Shown: positions 53,108 through 62,593 of the stretch, in pieces
Layout: each line of letters starts with the position of its first letter
Position numbering within the stretch: position 1 is the stretch's first letter
Source: Micromonospora sp. WMMD1128
GTDB taxonomy: Bacteria > Actinomycetota > Actinomycetes > Mycobacteriales > Micromonosporaceae
Direction of reading: 5' to 3'
Assembly (NCBI RefSeq): GCF_027497235.1
Contig: NZ_CP114902.1
Span: 6,288,001 to 6,352,000, forward strand
DNA length: 64,000 bases
Program-made: the position numbers and the translations under genes
The notes under the pieces: generated by a model
Databases searched by the model: none
The model's input: the letters and a program-made list of their open reading frames with translations, nothing else
Told to the model about the DNA's origin: nothing

Positions 53108-54462
53108 CGCGTCTCTCGTCCTTCGCTCGTCGTCGTACCGCCGCCGGCCGGCTGGAGGCGTACCTCACGACGGTACGACGTGCGGACCGGATAGTCGTCC
53201 CCGTACGCGCGCACCGCGCCGGAGGTCACGCTCACACTCGCCGGACCGGGAGCGCCGGCCACGTATTTCCGGTACCAGAACGAAATCACGCCCGAACAGA
53301 GGATGACCAGCACCGCCACCAGTATCGCCGTCGTCCACAGCCCGGAGCGGGAGCGGCGGGGCGCTGGTGGCGGCGGCGCGGACGGGCGAGCGTACGCCAG
53401 GGGATTGTGCGGAGGGCGAGGCTGCTGCGGGACGGGCGCCGCGCCGCGCGGCCCCACCGGTGGGCGGGGCTGCGGAAGCGGATGCGCGACCATGGTCGGG
53501 CGCGGCGCCACCGGTGGCCGGGCCGGCGCCACCGGCGGCCGGGGCTGCGGGCGGGGCGCGGCGGTCGGCACCTGCGCCCGAGCGGGCGGCGCGGCCGGCG
53601 AGGCCGGTACGCCGGAGATCGGGCGCCCGCCGCGTGCCTGCTGGGAGAGCGCGAGCTTGGCCTGACGGGCGACGCTCGCCAACGCGGCGGCGCTGGGCCA
53701 GCGGGCCCCCGGCTCCTTCGCCATGGCCCGCTCGACGATGGCCCGCACCTGCGGCGGGATGTCGGCGGGCAGCGGCCGGGGAGTGTCCCGCACGTGCTTC
53801 ATCGCGATCTCGAGCGGATTGTCCCCCTCGAAGGGGCGGCGGCCCGCCAGGCACTGGTAGGCGACCACGCCCAGCGCGTAGACGTCGGACGCGGGCGTGG
53901 CGACCGCGCCGGTGGCCTGCTCGGGCGAGATGTAGGAGGCGGTGCCGAGCACCGAGCCGGCGGCGGTGAGCTGGCCGACCAGCTCCGAGCGGGCGATGCC
54001 GAAGTCGGTGAGCACGAGCGTGCCGTTCGGCCGGACCAGCAGGTTGCCCGGCTTCACATCGCGGTGCACGATGCCCTTCTCGTGCGCCGCGTGCAGCGCG
54101 TCGGCGGCCTGGGCCAGCAACGCCATGGTGCGCGCCGGGGTGAGCCGGCCGACCCGGCCGAGCGTGGCGGAGAGCGCGTCGCCCTCCACGTATTCCATCA
54201 CCAGGAACGCGATCTGCTGGTCGCTGCCGAAGTCGTAGACGTCCACCACGCCTGGGTGGTTGATGGTGGCCATGGTCCGCGCCTCGCCGCGGAACCGCTC
54301 GGCGAAGCCCGGCTCGTCGAGCAGCGCGGGGAGCAGGCTCTTGACCGCGACCGTCCGGCCCAGCACCTGGTCGGTGCCGCGCCAGACGTCGCCCATGCCA
54401 CCGCTGGCGATCCGCTCGTCGAGCCGGTAGCGGTTGCCGAGCTGCACCCCCGGGCCGAGCAC
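53104..54462 (-). CDS. pknA: Serine/threonine kinase PknA
   Basis: A 452-residue transmembrane kinase. The kinase domain (about 12-270) has IASGGMGDVWRG, VAVKSLL, HRDVKPGN, DFGIA and GTASYISPEQA. A Pro/Ala-rich linker (about 275-370) precedes a single helix (LWTTAILVAVLVILCSGVISFWY) and a short extracytoplasmic tail. It regulates wall synthesis and division together with PknB. GTG start (54462) lies one base past the pbpA stop. The linker contains many PxPRPPVAP repeats. Confidence 0.95.
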   Translation of the reverse strand: MLGPGVQLGNRYRLDERIASGGMGDVWRGTDQVLGRTVAVKSLLPALLDEPGFAERFRGEARTMATINHPGVVDVYDFGSDQQIAFLVMEYVEGDALSATLGRVGRLTPARTMALLAQAADALHAAHEKGIVHRDVKPGNLLVRPNGTLVLTDFGIARSELVGQLTAAGSVLGTASYISPEQATGAVATPASDVYALGVVAYQCLAGRRPFEGDNPLEIAMKHVRDTPRPLPADIPPQVRAIVERAMAKEPGARWPSAAALASVARQAKLALSQQARGGRPISGVPASPAAPPARAQVPTAAPRPQPRPPVAPARPPVAPRPTMVAHPLPQPRPPVGPRGAAPVPQQPRPPHNPLAYARPSAPPPPAPRRSRSGLWTTAILVAVLVILCSGVISFWYRKYVAGAPGPASVSVTSGAVRAYGDDYPVRTSYRREVRLQPAGGGTTTSEGRETR

Positions 54463-54463
54463 G

Positions 54464-55969
54464 TCAGCGCCTCCCGGAATCCGCGATGGCCGCCGCCATG
54501 ATCCGGCCGGCGATCCGGGCCGCCTCGGAGCTGCCGCCGCTGCCGGCCTGCTCCAGCTCCACGCAGACCGCGGAGAGCGGCGTACCGTCCTTGTCCAGCG
54601 CGAACCCGATGAACCAACCGTGGTCCGGCGTCTCCGGGCCGGACTGGGCGGTGCCGGTCTTGCCGCCGACCACGAAGCCGTCGATGGCGGCCCGGCGGCC
54701 GGTGCCCTCCTTCACCACGTTCTGCATCATGTCGCGCAGGTCGGCGGAGACCTGGCCGCTGACCGGGCGGCGCAGCTCGCGCGGCTTGGCGGCGTCGTAG
54801 ACCGTGGTGCGGTCCGGCCCGAGCAACTGCTTCACCAGGTACGGACGCATCTGGCTGCCGCCGTTGGCGACCGTGGCGGCGATCAGCGCGCCCTGCAACG
54901 GCGTCATCCGCACGTTGTTCTGGCCGATCGACGACTGCGCCAGCGCGGCCGGGTCGGTGCTGCCGTCCGGGTTCTGCATGTCGCCGGTGCGGCTGGCCGC
55001 CACCGGCAGGCCGCCCTCGCCGAGCTGGCCGACCGTGAGGTCCTCCTGCTCGAAGCCGAACTGCTGGGCCTTCTCCTTGACCTTGTCCGCGCCGAGGCGC
55101 ACGCCGAGCTGGGCGAAACCGGTGTTGCAGGACTCGGTCACCGCCTCCCGCAGGGTCACCTGCGACTCCGGGCAGATCGACGGGGCCGCGTTCTTGATCG
55201 GCACCCCGGCGCCCGGCGCGGTGTAGCTCGACCCGGCCGGGATCTGGGTCTGCTGGCCGATGCCGTTCTCCAGCGCCGCCGCGGCCATGACGATCTTGAA
55301 GGTGGAGCCGGGCGGCAGCACCTCGGACAGCGCCCGGTTGGCGAGCGGCCGGTCCTTGTCCTTCTCCAGCGCGTTGTAGGCCCGGTCGGCCTCCGTGCTG
55401 GAGTGGCTCGCCAGCGGGTTCGGGTCGAAGCTCGGCATCGACACCAGCGCCTGCACCGCGCCGGTACGCGGGTCGATCGCGATCGCCGCGCCCTTCTTCG
55501 CCCCCACCTCGTTGTTGTTGAGCTGCTTGAACGCCGTCTCCTGGGCCCCCTTGGAGAGGGTCAGCAGCACGTTGCCGCCACCGGTCTCGTCACCGGTGAA
55601 CATGTCCTTGATCCGGTTGGCGATGAGCGCGTCGCTGGTGCCGGCGAGGAAGTCGTTCTCCAACCGCTCGATGCCGCTCGCGCTGCCGTTGACCGGCTTC
55701 CAGCCGAGCACGTGCGCGTACATCTCCCCCTTGGGATAGGTGCGCAGGTATTTCAGCTCCCCGCCGGTCTCCTTGCTCAGCGCGTACGCGGTGCCGCCGA
55801 CCTCGATGTTGCCGCGCTTGCGGTCGTACTCGGCGACCTGGACCCGGCCGTTGTAGTCGCTGGTGCGGTATTCGTCGGCCTTGTAGGCCTGGATCCAGTT
55901 CAGGTTCGCGAAGAGCAACCCGAACAGGATCATCACGACCACACCGACGCGGCGCAGGGGCGCGTTCAC
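54464..55969 (-). CDS. pbpA: Penicillin-binding transpeptidase PbpA
   Basis: A 501-residue class B PBP that crosslinks peptidoglycan. One N-terminal helix (VVVMILFGLLFANLNWIQAY), then a dimerisation domain, then the transpeptidase: active-site Ser in PPGSTFKIVMAAAAL (SxxK), SCN motif (ESCNTGFAQ) and KTGT motif (VGGKTGTAQSG). All three motifs are intact. Overlaps the rodA stop region by four bases (55966-55969). Cotranscribed with rodA and pknA. Confidence 0.96.
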   Translation of the reverse strand: MNAPLRRVGVVVMILFGLLFANLNWIQAYKADEYRTSDYNGRVQVAEYDRKRGNIEVGGTAYALSKETGGELKYLRTYPKGEMYAHVLGWKPVNGSASGIERLENDFLAGTSDALIANRIKDMFTGDETGGGNVLLTLSKGAQETAFKQLNNNEVGAKKGAAIAIDPRTGAVQALVSMPSFDPNPLASHSSTEADRAYNALEKDKDRPLANRALSEVLPPGSTFKIVMAAAALENGIGQQTQIPAGSSYTAPGAGVPIKNAAPSICPESQVTLREAVTESCNTGFAQLGVRLGADKVKEKAQQFGFEQEDLTVGQLGEGGLPVAASRTGDMQNPDGSTDPAALAQSSIGQNNVRMTPLQGALIAATVANGGSQMRPYLVKQLLGPDRTTVYDAAKPRELRRPVSGQVSADLRDMMQNVVKEGTGRRAAIDGFVVGGKTGTAQSGPETPDHGWFIGFALDKDGTPLSAVCVELEQAGSGGSSEAARIAGRIMAAAIADSGRR

Positions 55970-57456
55970 GGCCGGATCACCTCCGTCGGGGCACCGTGCA
56001 GTTGCTCGGGCGGGCCACCGGTGGGCCGGGCCGCCGGGCCACCGCCCCCGGTCACCGGTCGGCGGGCACCGTCGGAGACCCGCAGCAGCACCGCGATCAG
56101 CAGCCAGTTCGCCATCAGCGAGGAGCCACCGGCGGAGAGGAACGGGGTGGTCTGCCCGGTCAGCGGGATGAGCTTGCTGATCCCGCCGACGATGACGAAG
56201 ACCTGGAGGCCGAGCGTGAACGCCAGGCCGCCGGCGAGCAGCTTGCCGAACGAGTCCCGCACCGCAAGCGCGGCGCGCAGGCCCCGCTCGACGATCAGGA
56301 GATAGACCACGAGCAGCGCGGAGAGACCGAACAGGCCGATCTCCTCACCGATGCCGGCGAAGATGAAGTCGGTCTGCACCTCGGGCAGCAGGTTCGGCTG
56401 GCCACCGCCCGGCCCGGCCCCGAACAGGCCGCCGGTGCCGAGCGTGAGCAGGCCCTGGACCAACTGGTAACCGCGGTCGTACGGCTCGGCGAACGGGTCG
56501 AGCCAGATCTGCGCCCGGTCGTAGAAGTTGGCGAACGGGCCCCCCACGGTGCTGCCCAGCACGTAGGCCAGGTAGGCGCCGCCGAAGAACAGGATCAGAC
56601 CGATGAGCAGCCAACTCACCCGCTCGGTGGCGATGTAGAGGGTCACCACGAACATGCCGAAGTAGAGCAGCGAGGTGCCCAGGTCCTTCTCGAAGACCAG
56701 CACCATGAGGCTGACCAACCAGACCACCAGGACCGGGCCGAGGTCGCGCCCACGCGGGAAGTCGATGCCGAGCACCCGCCGGCTCGCCAGCGAGAGCACC
56801 TCGCGCTTTCGCACCAGGTAGTACGCGAAGAACGTGAGCAGGGCCAGCTTGGCGAACTCACCCGGCTGAATCGAGAACCCGCCCACCTTGATCCACAGCT
56901 TGGCGCCGTTGATCTCGGAGAATCGACCGGGTAGCACCGCCGGGATCATCACCAGCACGATGCCGGCAAGTCCCAGGGTGTACGCGTACCGCGACAGCGT
57001 GCGGTGGTCCCGCAGGATCGCCAGCAGCGCGGCGGCGAGCACCACCGCGGCGAGCGTCCAGGCGAGCTGACGGCCACCGGTGCCGGCGAAGATGGCCAGG
57101 TCCTCCCGCTCCGCCGGCGCGGCCTCGGCCAGGTCGTAACGCCGCAGGAAGCCCACCCCGATGCCGTTGAGCAGGGCCACCGCCGGCAGCAGCGCCGGAT
57201 CGGCGAACGGCGCCAGCCAGCGGATCACCACGTGCAGGCCGAGGAACACCAGCCCCAGCGCGGCGGCTGGGATCCAGAAGTCCGGGGTGACCGTGTCGAG
57301 CGCCTTCGCCTCGACCATCGCCGCGTACGCCGCCACCAGCACCATGGCGAGCAGGAGCAGGGACAACTCGGCGTTACGCCGGGACCGGGCCAGGCGTACG
57401 CCGGACTGCTCGCCCGTCGAGGCGGGCGAGGCTGCCGGTGCGGCGGCTGCGGTCAC
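55966..57456 (-). CDS. rodA: RodA/FtsW-family SEDS peptidoglycan polymerase
   Basis: A 496-residue polytopic membrane protein with ten or more helices. SEDS signatures: LARSRRNAELSLLLLAM N-terminus, LWIKVGGFSIQPGEFAKLALL, VFEKDLGTSLLYFG, and C-terminal PLTGQTTPFLSAGGSSLMANW. It polymerises glycan strands with PbpA. GTG start at 57456; the C-terminal 50 residues are Pro/Gly-rich. Confidence 0.96.
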   Translation of the reverse strand: MTAAAAPAASPASTGEQSGVRLARSRRNAELSLLLLAMVLVAAYAAMVEAKALDTVTPDFWIPAAALGLVFLGLHVVIRWLAPFADPALLPAVALLNGIGVGFLRRYDLAEAAPAEREDLAIFAGTGGRQLAWTLAAVVLAAALLAILRDHRTLSRYAYTLGLAGIVLVMIPAVLPGRFSEINGAKLWIKVGGFSIQPGEFAKLALLTFFAYYLVRKREVLSLASRRVLGIDFPRGRDLGPVLVVWLVSLMVLVFEKDLGTSLLYFGMFVVTLYIATERVSWLLIGLILFFGGAYLAYVLGSTVGGPFANFYDRAQIWLDPFAEPYDRGYQLVQGLLTLGTGGLFGAGPGGGQPNLLPEVQTDFIFAGIGEEIGLFGLSALLVVYLLIVERGLRAALAVRDSFGKLLAGGLAFTLGLQVFVIVGGISKLIPLTGQTTPFLSAGGSSLMANWLLIAVLLRVSDGARRPVTGGGGPAARPTGGPPEQLHGAPTEVIRP

Positions 57457-57484
57457 GGATGAGTCCTCGGGATCGAGCCGGCGC

Positions 57485-58936
57485 TCACTCCGGCGACCGG
57501 CAACCGGCGGGATCGGCCGGCGGAACGGTGTCGGAGGCTACGGCGTCGGGCGTGATGGTCAGCGTCGGCGTCGGCGTACCGGCCACCGGGGTGGGCGAGC
57601 CGGGTGTCGGGGTCGGCCCGCCTGGTGCCGGGGTCGGCGGAACGGCGCTGGGGCTCAGCGCCGGGGTCGGCGTCGCCACCGGGGTCGAGCCGGGCGTCGG
57701 GTCGGGCGGGCAGAGCGGCTTCAGGTTCGGGTTGGCCGGGTCGTCGCTCGTCAGCTCCGCCAACCGACGCTCGGCGTCCGGCTCGCTCTTGGCCTGGATG
57801 CCCTGCTTCACCCGCTCCTGGGCGGCAAGCGTCAGGTCGTCGAGCCGGGACGCGCTGCGCGCGTGCACGTCCGACAGGTCGAGCCCGGCGACCTGGCCGG
57901 GCACCCCGCGGAAGACCGCGAGCTGGCCGTCGTCGGTGGCGCCGACGTAGTACTGCCGCTGGGTGTAGGTCCAGCCGCCGAAGACGGCACCGCCGACGAT
58001 CACCGCCAGCGCGAGCGCCATCGCCACCGTCCGCAGCGGCTTCCGCCGACGCTGCTCGGGCTCGTCGTCGCGGTTGTCGGCCGGCTCCTCGGGGGCGGGC
58101 GTGCGCGGGGCGGACAACGCCGAGGCACGGGCCGCCGGGGTGGAGTCGTCGGCCGACGTCGCCATGCCTCGGTCCCGGGCGGCGGCGCCGCCGACGATCG
58201 GGGACGCCTCGACGATGTCCTGGTCGGTCGCGTCGGCGATGATCACGGTGATGTTGTCCGGGCCGCCGCCACGGAGCGCGAGCTGCACCAGACGCTCCAC
58301 GCACTGCTGCGGGTCGGGGTATTCCCGCATGGTGTCGCCGATGGTGTCCGCGCTCACCACGCCGGAGAGGCCGTCGGAGCAGATCAGGTAGCGGTCGCCG
58401 GGCAGCACCTGGCGGACGCTGTATTCCGGGTCGATGTCGCGGCCGTCGAGCGCGCGGGTGAGCAACGAGCGCTGGGGGTGGCTGCTCGCCTCCTCGGCGC
58501 TGATCCGGCCCTCGTCGACGAGCATCTGGACGTACGTGTCGTCCTTGGTGATCTGCGCGAACTCGCCGTTGCGCAGGAGATAGGCCCGCGAGTCACCGAT
58601 GTGGACCATGCCGAGCTTGCTGCCGGAGAAGAGGGTCGCGGTGAGCGTGGTGCCCATCCCCTCCAGCTGCGGGTTGGCGTCCACGGTGTCGCGGAGCTGC
58701 TGGTTGGCGGTGCCCACGGCGGATCGGAGCGCGTCGACGAGGGCGTCACCCGGGACGTCCTCGTCGAGGGGCGCCATGGCACCGATGACGATGTTGCTGG
58801 CGACGTCACCGGCGGCCATGCCGCCCATGCCGTCGGCAACGGCGAGCAGCCGCGGTCCGGCGTAGACGGAATCCTGGTTGCCGTCTCGGATCAGACCGCG
58901 GTCGCTGTGGGCCGCGTAGCGCAGGGTCAGAGTCAT
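57485..58936 (-). CDS. pstP: PP2C-type Ser/Thr phosphatase PstP
   Basis: A 483-residue membrane phosphatase that reverses PknA/PknB phosphorylation. The PP2C domain (about 1-235) has SDRGLIRDGNQDSVYAG, LAVADGMGGMAAGDVAS, HIGDSRAYLLR, LICSDGLSGVV and GPDNITVIIAD. A linker, a membrane helix (LRTVAMALALAVIVGGAVFGGWTY, about 305-325) and a Thr/Pro-rich extracytoplasmic tail follow. The tail (about 150 residues) carries repeats of GVGTPTP type and is longer than in Mycobacterium. The start ATG overlaps the fhaB stop by four bases. Confidence 0.95.
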   Translation of the reverse strand: MTLTLRYAAHSDRGLIRDGNQDSVYAGPRLLAVADGMGGMAAGDVASNIVIGAMAPLDEDVPGDALVDALRSAVGTANQQLRDTVDANPQLEGMGTTLTATLFSGSKLGMVHIGDSRAYLLRNGEFAQITKDDTYVQMLVDEGRISAEEASSHPQRSLLTRALDGRDIDPEYSVRQVLPGDRYLICSDGLSGVVSADTIGDTMREYPDPQQCVERLVQLALRGGGPDNITVIIADATDQDIVEASPIVGGAAARDRGMATSADDSTPAARASALSAPRTPAPEEPADNRDDEPEQRRRKPLRTVAMALALAVIVGGAVFGGWTYTQRQYYVGATDDGQLAVFRGVPGQVAGLDLSDVHARSASRLDDLTLAAQERVKQGIQAKSEPDAERRLAELTSDDPANPNLKPLCPPDPTPGSTPVATPTPALSPSAVPPTPAPGGPTPTPGSPTPVAGTPTPTLTITPDAVASDTVPPADPAGCRSPE

Positions 58937-59421
58937 GGCCGTAATTCGAGGGAAGTGCGGCCGATCCGGATCGGCACGCCGAGGGGGACGGGGGTTGGTC
59001 CGGTGACCTTAGCGCGATCGAGGTACGTGCCGTTAGTCGATCCGAGGTCCTCGACGTACCACTGCCCGTCGCGGGGTACGAGCCGGGCGTGTCGCGCCGA
59101 CGCGTAGTCGTCGGTGATCACCAGGGTCGAGTCCTCCGCCCGTCCGATCGTGATCTGGGCCTCCCCGAGGGTGATCCGGGTGCCGGCCAGCTGACCGGCG
59201 GTGACCACCATCTGGTGGGCGGCGCGACCCCGCTTCGCCTTGGCCGGCTTGCCGGCGGGCTGGCCGGTCGACGCGCCGACCCCGCGTGGCGCGGCCACCA
59301 GCCGACCCGACCGGGCCCCCGCGAAGAGGTCCCGGCGGATCACGCCGACCACAGTGAAGACGAAGATCCACAGCAGGATGAGGAATCCGAACCGGGCAAC
59401 GGTGATGACGAGCTCCGGCAA
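58933..59421 (-). CDS. fhaB: FHA-domain membrane protein FhaB (FipA partner)
   Basis: A 162-residue protein. Membrane helix at the N-terminus (ITVARFGFLILLWIFVFTVVGVI), linker, and an FHA domain (about 85-162) with IGRAEDSTLVI, SARHARL and DLGSTNGTYLD, so it binds phosphothreonine, for example on PknA or PknB. It recruits division proteins in mycobacteria. The start appears to be TTG (59421), five bases after the fhaA stop; no strong ribosome site is visible, so it is likely coupled to fhaA. Confidence 0.93.
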   Translation of the reverse strand: MPELVITVARFGFLILLWIFVFTVVGVIRRDLFAGARSGRLVAAPRGVGASTGQPAGKPAKAKRGRAAHQMVVTAGQLAGTRITLGEAQITIGRAEDSTLVITDDYASARHARLVPRDGQWYVEDLGSTNGTYLDRAKVTGPTPVPLGVPIRIGRTSLELRP

Positions 59422-59427
59422 CGGGGA

Positions 59428-60207
59428 TCAGCCGTCCACGCGGAAGGTCAGCGTCGTGGTGCCGAGCTGGATCATGTCGCCGGGGTTGAGCGCGACCGCC
59501 GACACCCGCTGGCCGTTGACCATCGTGCCGTTCGTCGAGCCCAGGTCGGTCAGCACCACCTGGCCGCCGTCGAAGTCCAGCCGGGCGTGCCGCCGGGAGA
59601 TGCCGACGTCGGGCAGGCGCAGGTTGGCCTGGTCGCCACGGCCGATCACGGTCGAGCCCATCTGGAGCGGGTAGGTGCGACCGTCGCCGGAGACCAGACG
59701 GACGTTGCGCCCGCCGCCCTGGCCGGGCGGGGGGCCGTAGCCGCCGCCCTGGTCGTAGGCGGGGTACGCCGGGCCGGCGTCGTAGCCGCCGCCGGAGTCG
59801 TAGCCGCCCGGCGCGGAGACCGGGGCGACGTCACCGCCGGTGTATACCTCGGCGGTCACCCGGAACATGCCGGTGTCCAGTCCCTCACCACGTTCGACCT
59901 CGACGATCACGTCGCCGTAGACCGTCCAGGCCTGCTCGCCGATGAACTCCGCCTGCGACTGGGCCAACTCCTGGGCCAGCGCGGCGGCGTACGGCGCCAA
60001 CCGACTGTGGTCGTACGGCGAGAGATCGATCACGTAGCGGTTGGGCACCAACGTGCGCCCACCGGCCAGGATCGCCTTGTGCGCCTCGGCCTCCCGCTGC
60101 ATGGCGTTGAGGATCTCCACGGGGTGGACCACCCCTTTGAAGACCTTGGCGAAGGCCCCCTCGACCAGGCCTTCCAGACGCTTCTCGAAGCGTTGCAGCA
60201 CGCTCAC
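59428..60207 (-). CDS. fhaA: FHA-domain protein FhaA
   Basis: A 259-residue protein. The N-terminal DUF3662 (FhaA_NTD) domain reads VLQRFEKRLEGLVEGAFAKVFKGVVHPVEILNAM. A short Gly/Tyr/Pro-rich linker (GGYDSGGGYDAGPAYPAYDQGGGY) precedes an FHA domain near 175-259 (TVIGRGDQANLRL, ISRRHARL, DLGSTNGTMVNG). In M. tuberculosis FhaA binds PknB and MviN. It is shorter than the mycobacterial protein because of the linker. GTG 60207 has GAGGAGGAG at four bases; longer frames upstream lack a site. Confidence 0.94.
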   Translation of the reverse strand: MSVLQRFEKRLEGLVEGAFAKVFKGVVHPVEILNAMQREAEAHKAILAGGRTLVPNRYVIDLSPYDHSRLAPYAAALAQELAQSQAEFIGEQAWTVYGDVIVEVERGEGLDTGMFRVTAEVYTGGDVAPVSAPGGYDSGGGYDAGPAYPAYDQGGGYGPPPGQGGGRNVRLVSGDGRTYPLQMGSTVIGRGDQANLRLPDVGISRRHARLDFDGGQVVLTDLGSTNGTMVNGQRVSAVALNPGDMIQLGTTTLTFRVDG

Positions 60208-60443
60208 CGGCTCCTCCTCGGGTCCCGAGGCAATGATGGTATCCGGACACCGCCTCCGCAGCTCACACGCCGCTCGGCCGGCTGCCGACGGCCCGTTCGT
60301 GACCAGGCCCGCGAGCGTGCTACAGTTTCGTCCGCCACGGACGGTGATCGCCCGTGGCATGACCAGTGGACAGCGTAATATGTCCCGGCACCCGGCGCAG
60401 ATGGCGGGTTCGGGATGGGATACGGTGTCCCCGGTCGCGCCAC

Positions 60444-60529
60444 GGGGATGTGGCGGAATGGCAGACGCGCACGGTTCAGGTCCGTGTGTCCGAAAGGACG
60501 TGGGGGTTCAACTCCCCCCATCCCCACCA
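60444..60529 (+). tRNA. tRNA-Leu (anticodon CAG)
   Basis: An 86-base gene with acceptor stem GGGGATG/CATCCCC, a class II long variable arm (GTCCGAAAGGAC), anticodon loop TTCAGGT on a CACGG/CCGTG stem (anticodon CAG), T-arm GGGGGTTCAACTCCCCC, discriminator A and encoded CCA. It follows the division cluster, as in other actinomycetes. Confidence 0.97.
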
Positions 60530-60533
60530 TCAC

Positions 60534-60560
60534 GAGGGCTCCGCAGGCTGCGGGGCCCTC
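60534..60560 (+). terminator. Terminator after tRNA-Leu
   Basis: GAGGGCTCCGCA and TGCGGGGCCCTC form a 12-base stem with one mismatch, five bases after the tRNA CCA end. Confidence 0.85.
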
Positions 60561-60636
60561 GCACCATATCGGGACGCAGCGGACGTCACGCTATGCTCCG
60601 GTGGTTTCCCTGCCTCCCATGGACCAGGAGTGGCGT

Positions 60637-61710
60637 GTGAGTGTCGCGTTGGTGACCGGTTCCGGCGGTCTGATCGGCTCCGAGGCGGCCCGGCACTTCG
60701 CCGGCCTCGGCCTCGACGTGGTCGGCATCGACAACGACATGCGGCGATACTTCTTCGGCGAGGACGGCTCGACCGCCTGGAGCCTCGACCGCCTCGCCGC
60801 CGACCTGGGGCCCGCGTACACCCACCACGCGGTGGACATCCGCGACCGGGACGGTCTGGAAGGCGTCTTCACCAGGTACGGCCGGGACATCGCCGTGGTG
60901 ATCCACAGCGCCGCTCAGCCCAGCCACGACTGGGCCGCCAAGGAGCCGTACACCGATTTCGACGTGAACGCCGGCGGCACGCTCAACGTGCTGGAGAACA
61001 CCCGGCGGCACGCGATCGACGCGCCGTTCATCCACTGTTCCACGAACAAGGTCTACGGTGACCGGCCGAACACGCTTCCGCTGATCGAGCTGGAGACCCG
61101 CTACGAGTTGCCGGAGGACCACCACTGGTACGACGGCATCACCGAGGACATGTCGATCGACGAGTCGCTGCACTCGATCTTCGGCGCCTCGAAGGTCGCC
61201 TCCGACGTGATGGTCCAGGAGTACGGCCGGTACTTCGACATGAAGACCGCCTGCTTCCGCGGTGGCACGCTGACCGGCCCGGCGCACTCCGCGGCGGAGC
61301 TGCACGGCTTCCTGGCGTACCTGATGCGGTGCGTGATGGAGGGCCGGACGTACAACCTCTTCGGCTACAAGGGAAAGATGGTCCGGGACGCGATCCACTC
61401 CCGGGACGTCCTGACCGCGTTCGAGGCGTTCTTCCGCGAGCCGCGCTCCGCCCAGGTCTACAACCTCGGCGGCGGCCGGCACTCCAACACCTCGCACATC
61501 GAGGCGTTCCGGGTCGCCCAGGAGATCACCGGCCGGGAGGCGCGGATCAACTACGTCGAGCAGGCCCGCACCGGCGACCACCAGTGGTACGTCAGCAGCA
61601 TGGCCCGGTTCGAGGAGCACTACCCCGCCTGGAAGATCACCTACGACGTGCCGATGATCCTCCGCGAGATCTACGAGGCGAACGTCGACAAGTGGGTGCC
61701 GAAGGCATGA
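60637..61710 (+). CDS. NAD-dependent sugar-nucleotide epimerase (CDP-paratose 2-epimerase-like)
   Basis: A 357-residue short-chain dehydrogenase of the extended type. Rossmann motif [19 protein letters not shown]-ring Asp in VVGIDND, active-site Ser/Thr in CSTNKVYGD, and a region near 180 ([18 protein letters not shown]) where Tyr-x3-Lys is expected but Phe/Gly-Ala-Ser-Lys is read (FGASK). The missing Tyr makes the exact catalytic type uncertain; the ordering GTGTNKVYG...[15 protein letters not shown] suggests CDP-tyvelose/paratose-2-epimerase relatives. AGGAG six bases before GTG 60637 favours that start over ATG 60619. Overlaps the glycosyltransferase (ATGA). Confidence 0.82.
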   Translation: MSVALVTGSGGLIGSEAARHFAGLGLDVVGIDNDMRRYFFGEDGSTAWSLDRLAADLGPAYTHHAVDIRDRDGLEGVFTRYGRDIAVVIHSAAQPSHDWAAKEPYTDFDVNAGGTLNVLENTRRHAIDAPFIHCSTNKVYGDRPNTLPLIELETRYELPEDHHWYDGITEDMSIDESLHSIFGASKVASDVMVQEYGRYFDMKTACFRGGTLTGPAHSAAELHGFLAYLMRCVMEGRTYNLFGYKGKMVRDAIHSRDVLTAFEAFFREPRSAQVYNLGGGRHSNTSHIEAFRVAQEITGREARINYVEQARTGDHQWYVSSMARFEEHYPAWKITYDVPMILREIYEANVDKWVPKA

Positions 61711-62513
61711 CCGTCGACACCAAGCGCAACGTGCTCGGCGTGCTCGTCGACGCCACCGACTACACCCGGGCCACCGAGGCGGTGGTCTCGGCCGCACGCG
61801 AACGCCACCCGCTGGCCCTGACCGCGCTCGCCGTGCACGGCGTGATGACCGGGGTGCTCGATCCGGCGCACAACGCCCGGCTCAACTCGTTCGACGTGGT
61901 CACCCCGGACGGGCAGCCGGTGCGCTGGGCGCTCAACCTGCTGCACGGCGCCGGCCTCACCGACCGTGTCTACGGCCCGGAGCTGACCCTCCGGGTGCTC
62001 GCCCGGTTCGCCGACGAAGGGCTGCCGGTCTATCTCTACGGCTCCACCGAGGAGACCCTGGCCCGGCTGATCCCGGCGCTGGAACGCACCTTCCCCGCGC
62101 TGAAGATCGCCGGGGTCGAGCCGTCCAAGTTCCGGGCGGCCAACCCCGGCGAGGACACCGAGATCGCCGACCGGATCAAGAACAGCGGCGCCCGCCTCGT
62201 CCTGGTCGGGCTGGGCTGCCCCCGGCAGGAGGTCTTCGCGTACGCCATGCGACCGCTGCTGGACATGCCGCTGATGGCGGTCGGCGCGGCGTTCGACTAC
62301 CACGCCGGGCTGCTGCGCAACCCGCCGCCGTGGATGCAGCGCGCCGGGCTGGAGTGGTTCTGGCGGCTCGGGCTGGAACCGAAGCGGCTGTGGCGCCGCT
62401 ACGTCATCCTCAACCCGGCCTACCTGGCCCGGCTGGCCGCGCAGAAGACCGGCCTGTGGAAGGCCACGCCGCCGGCGCCGGCCACCGGACGCCCCGCCAC
62501 CTTCGACGTCTGA
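61707..62513 (+). CDS. WecB/TagA/CpsF-family glycosyltransferase
   Basis: A 268-residue GT26-type enzyme that transfers N-acetylmannosaminuronate-like or related sugars to a lipid carrier. Family motifs: [13 protein letters not shown]-terminus, [12 protein letters not shown] (conserved Asp), [24 protein letters not shown] and the C-terminal [43 protein letters not shown], diagnostic of the family. It overlaps the epimerase by four bases, so the two act in one polysaccharide or glycolipid route. Confidence 0.9.
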   Translation: MTVDTKRNVLGVLVDATDYTRATEAVVSAARERHPLALTALAVHGVMTGVLDPAHNARLNSFDVVTPDGQPVRWALNLLHGAGLTDRVYGPELTLRVLARFADEGLPVYLYGSTEETLARLIPALERTFPALKIAGVEPSKFRAANPGEDTEIADRIKNSGARLVLVGLGCPRQEVFAYAMRPLLDMPLMAVGAAFDYHAGLLRNPPPWMQRAGLEWFWRLGLEPKRLWRRYVILNPAYLARLAAQKTGLWKATPPAPATGRPATFDV

Positions 62514-62593
62514 TCCCCTACGGGGAGACGTTCGGGGGTAAGCGGGGTGCCGCCCCGGATTCGGTGCGCGTCGAAGTGGGCAAGGCTGGGGCC

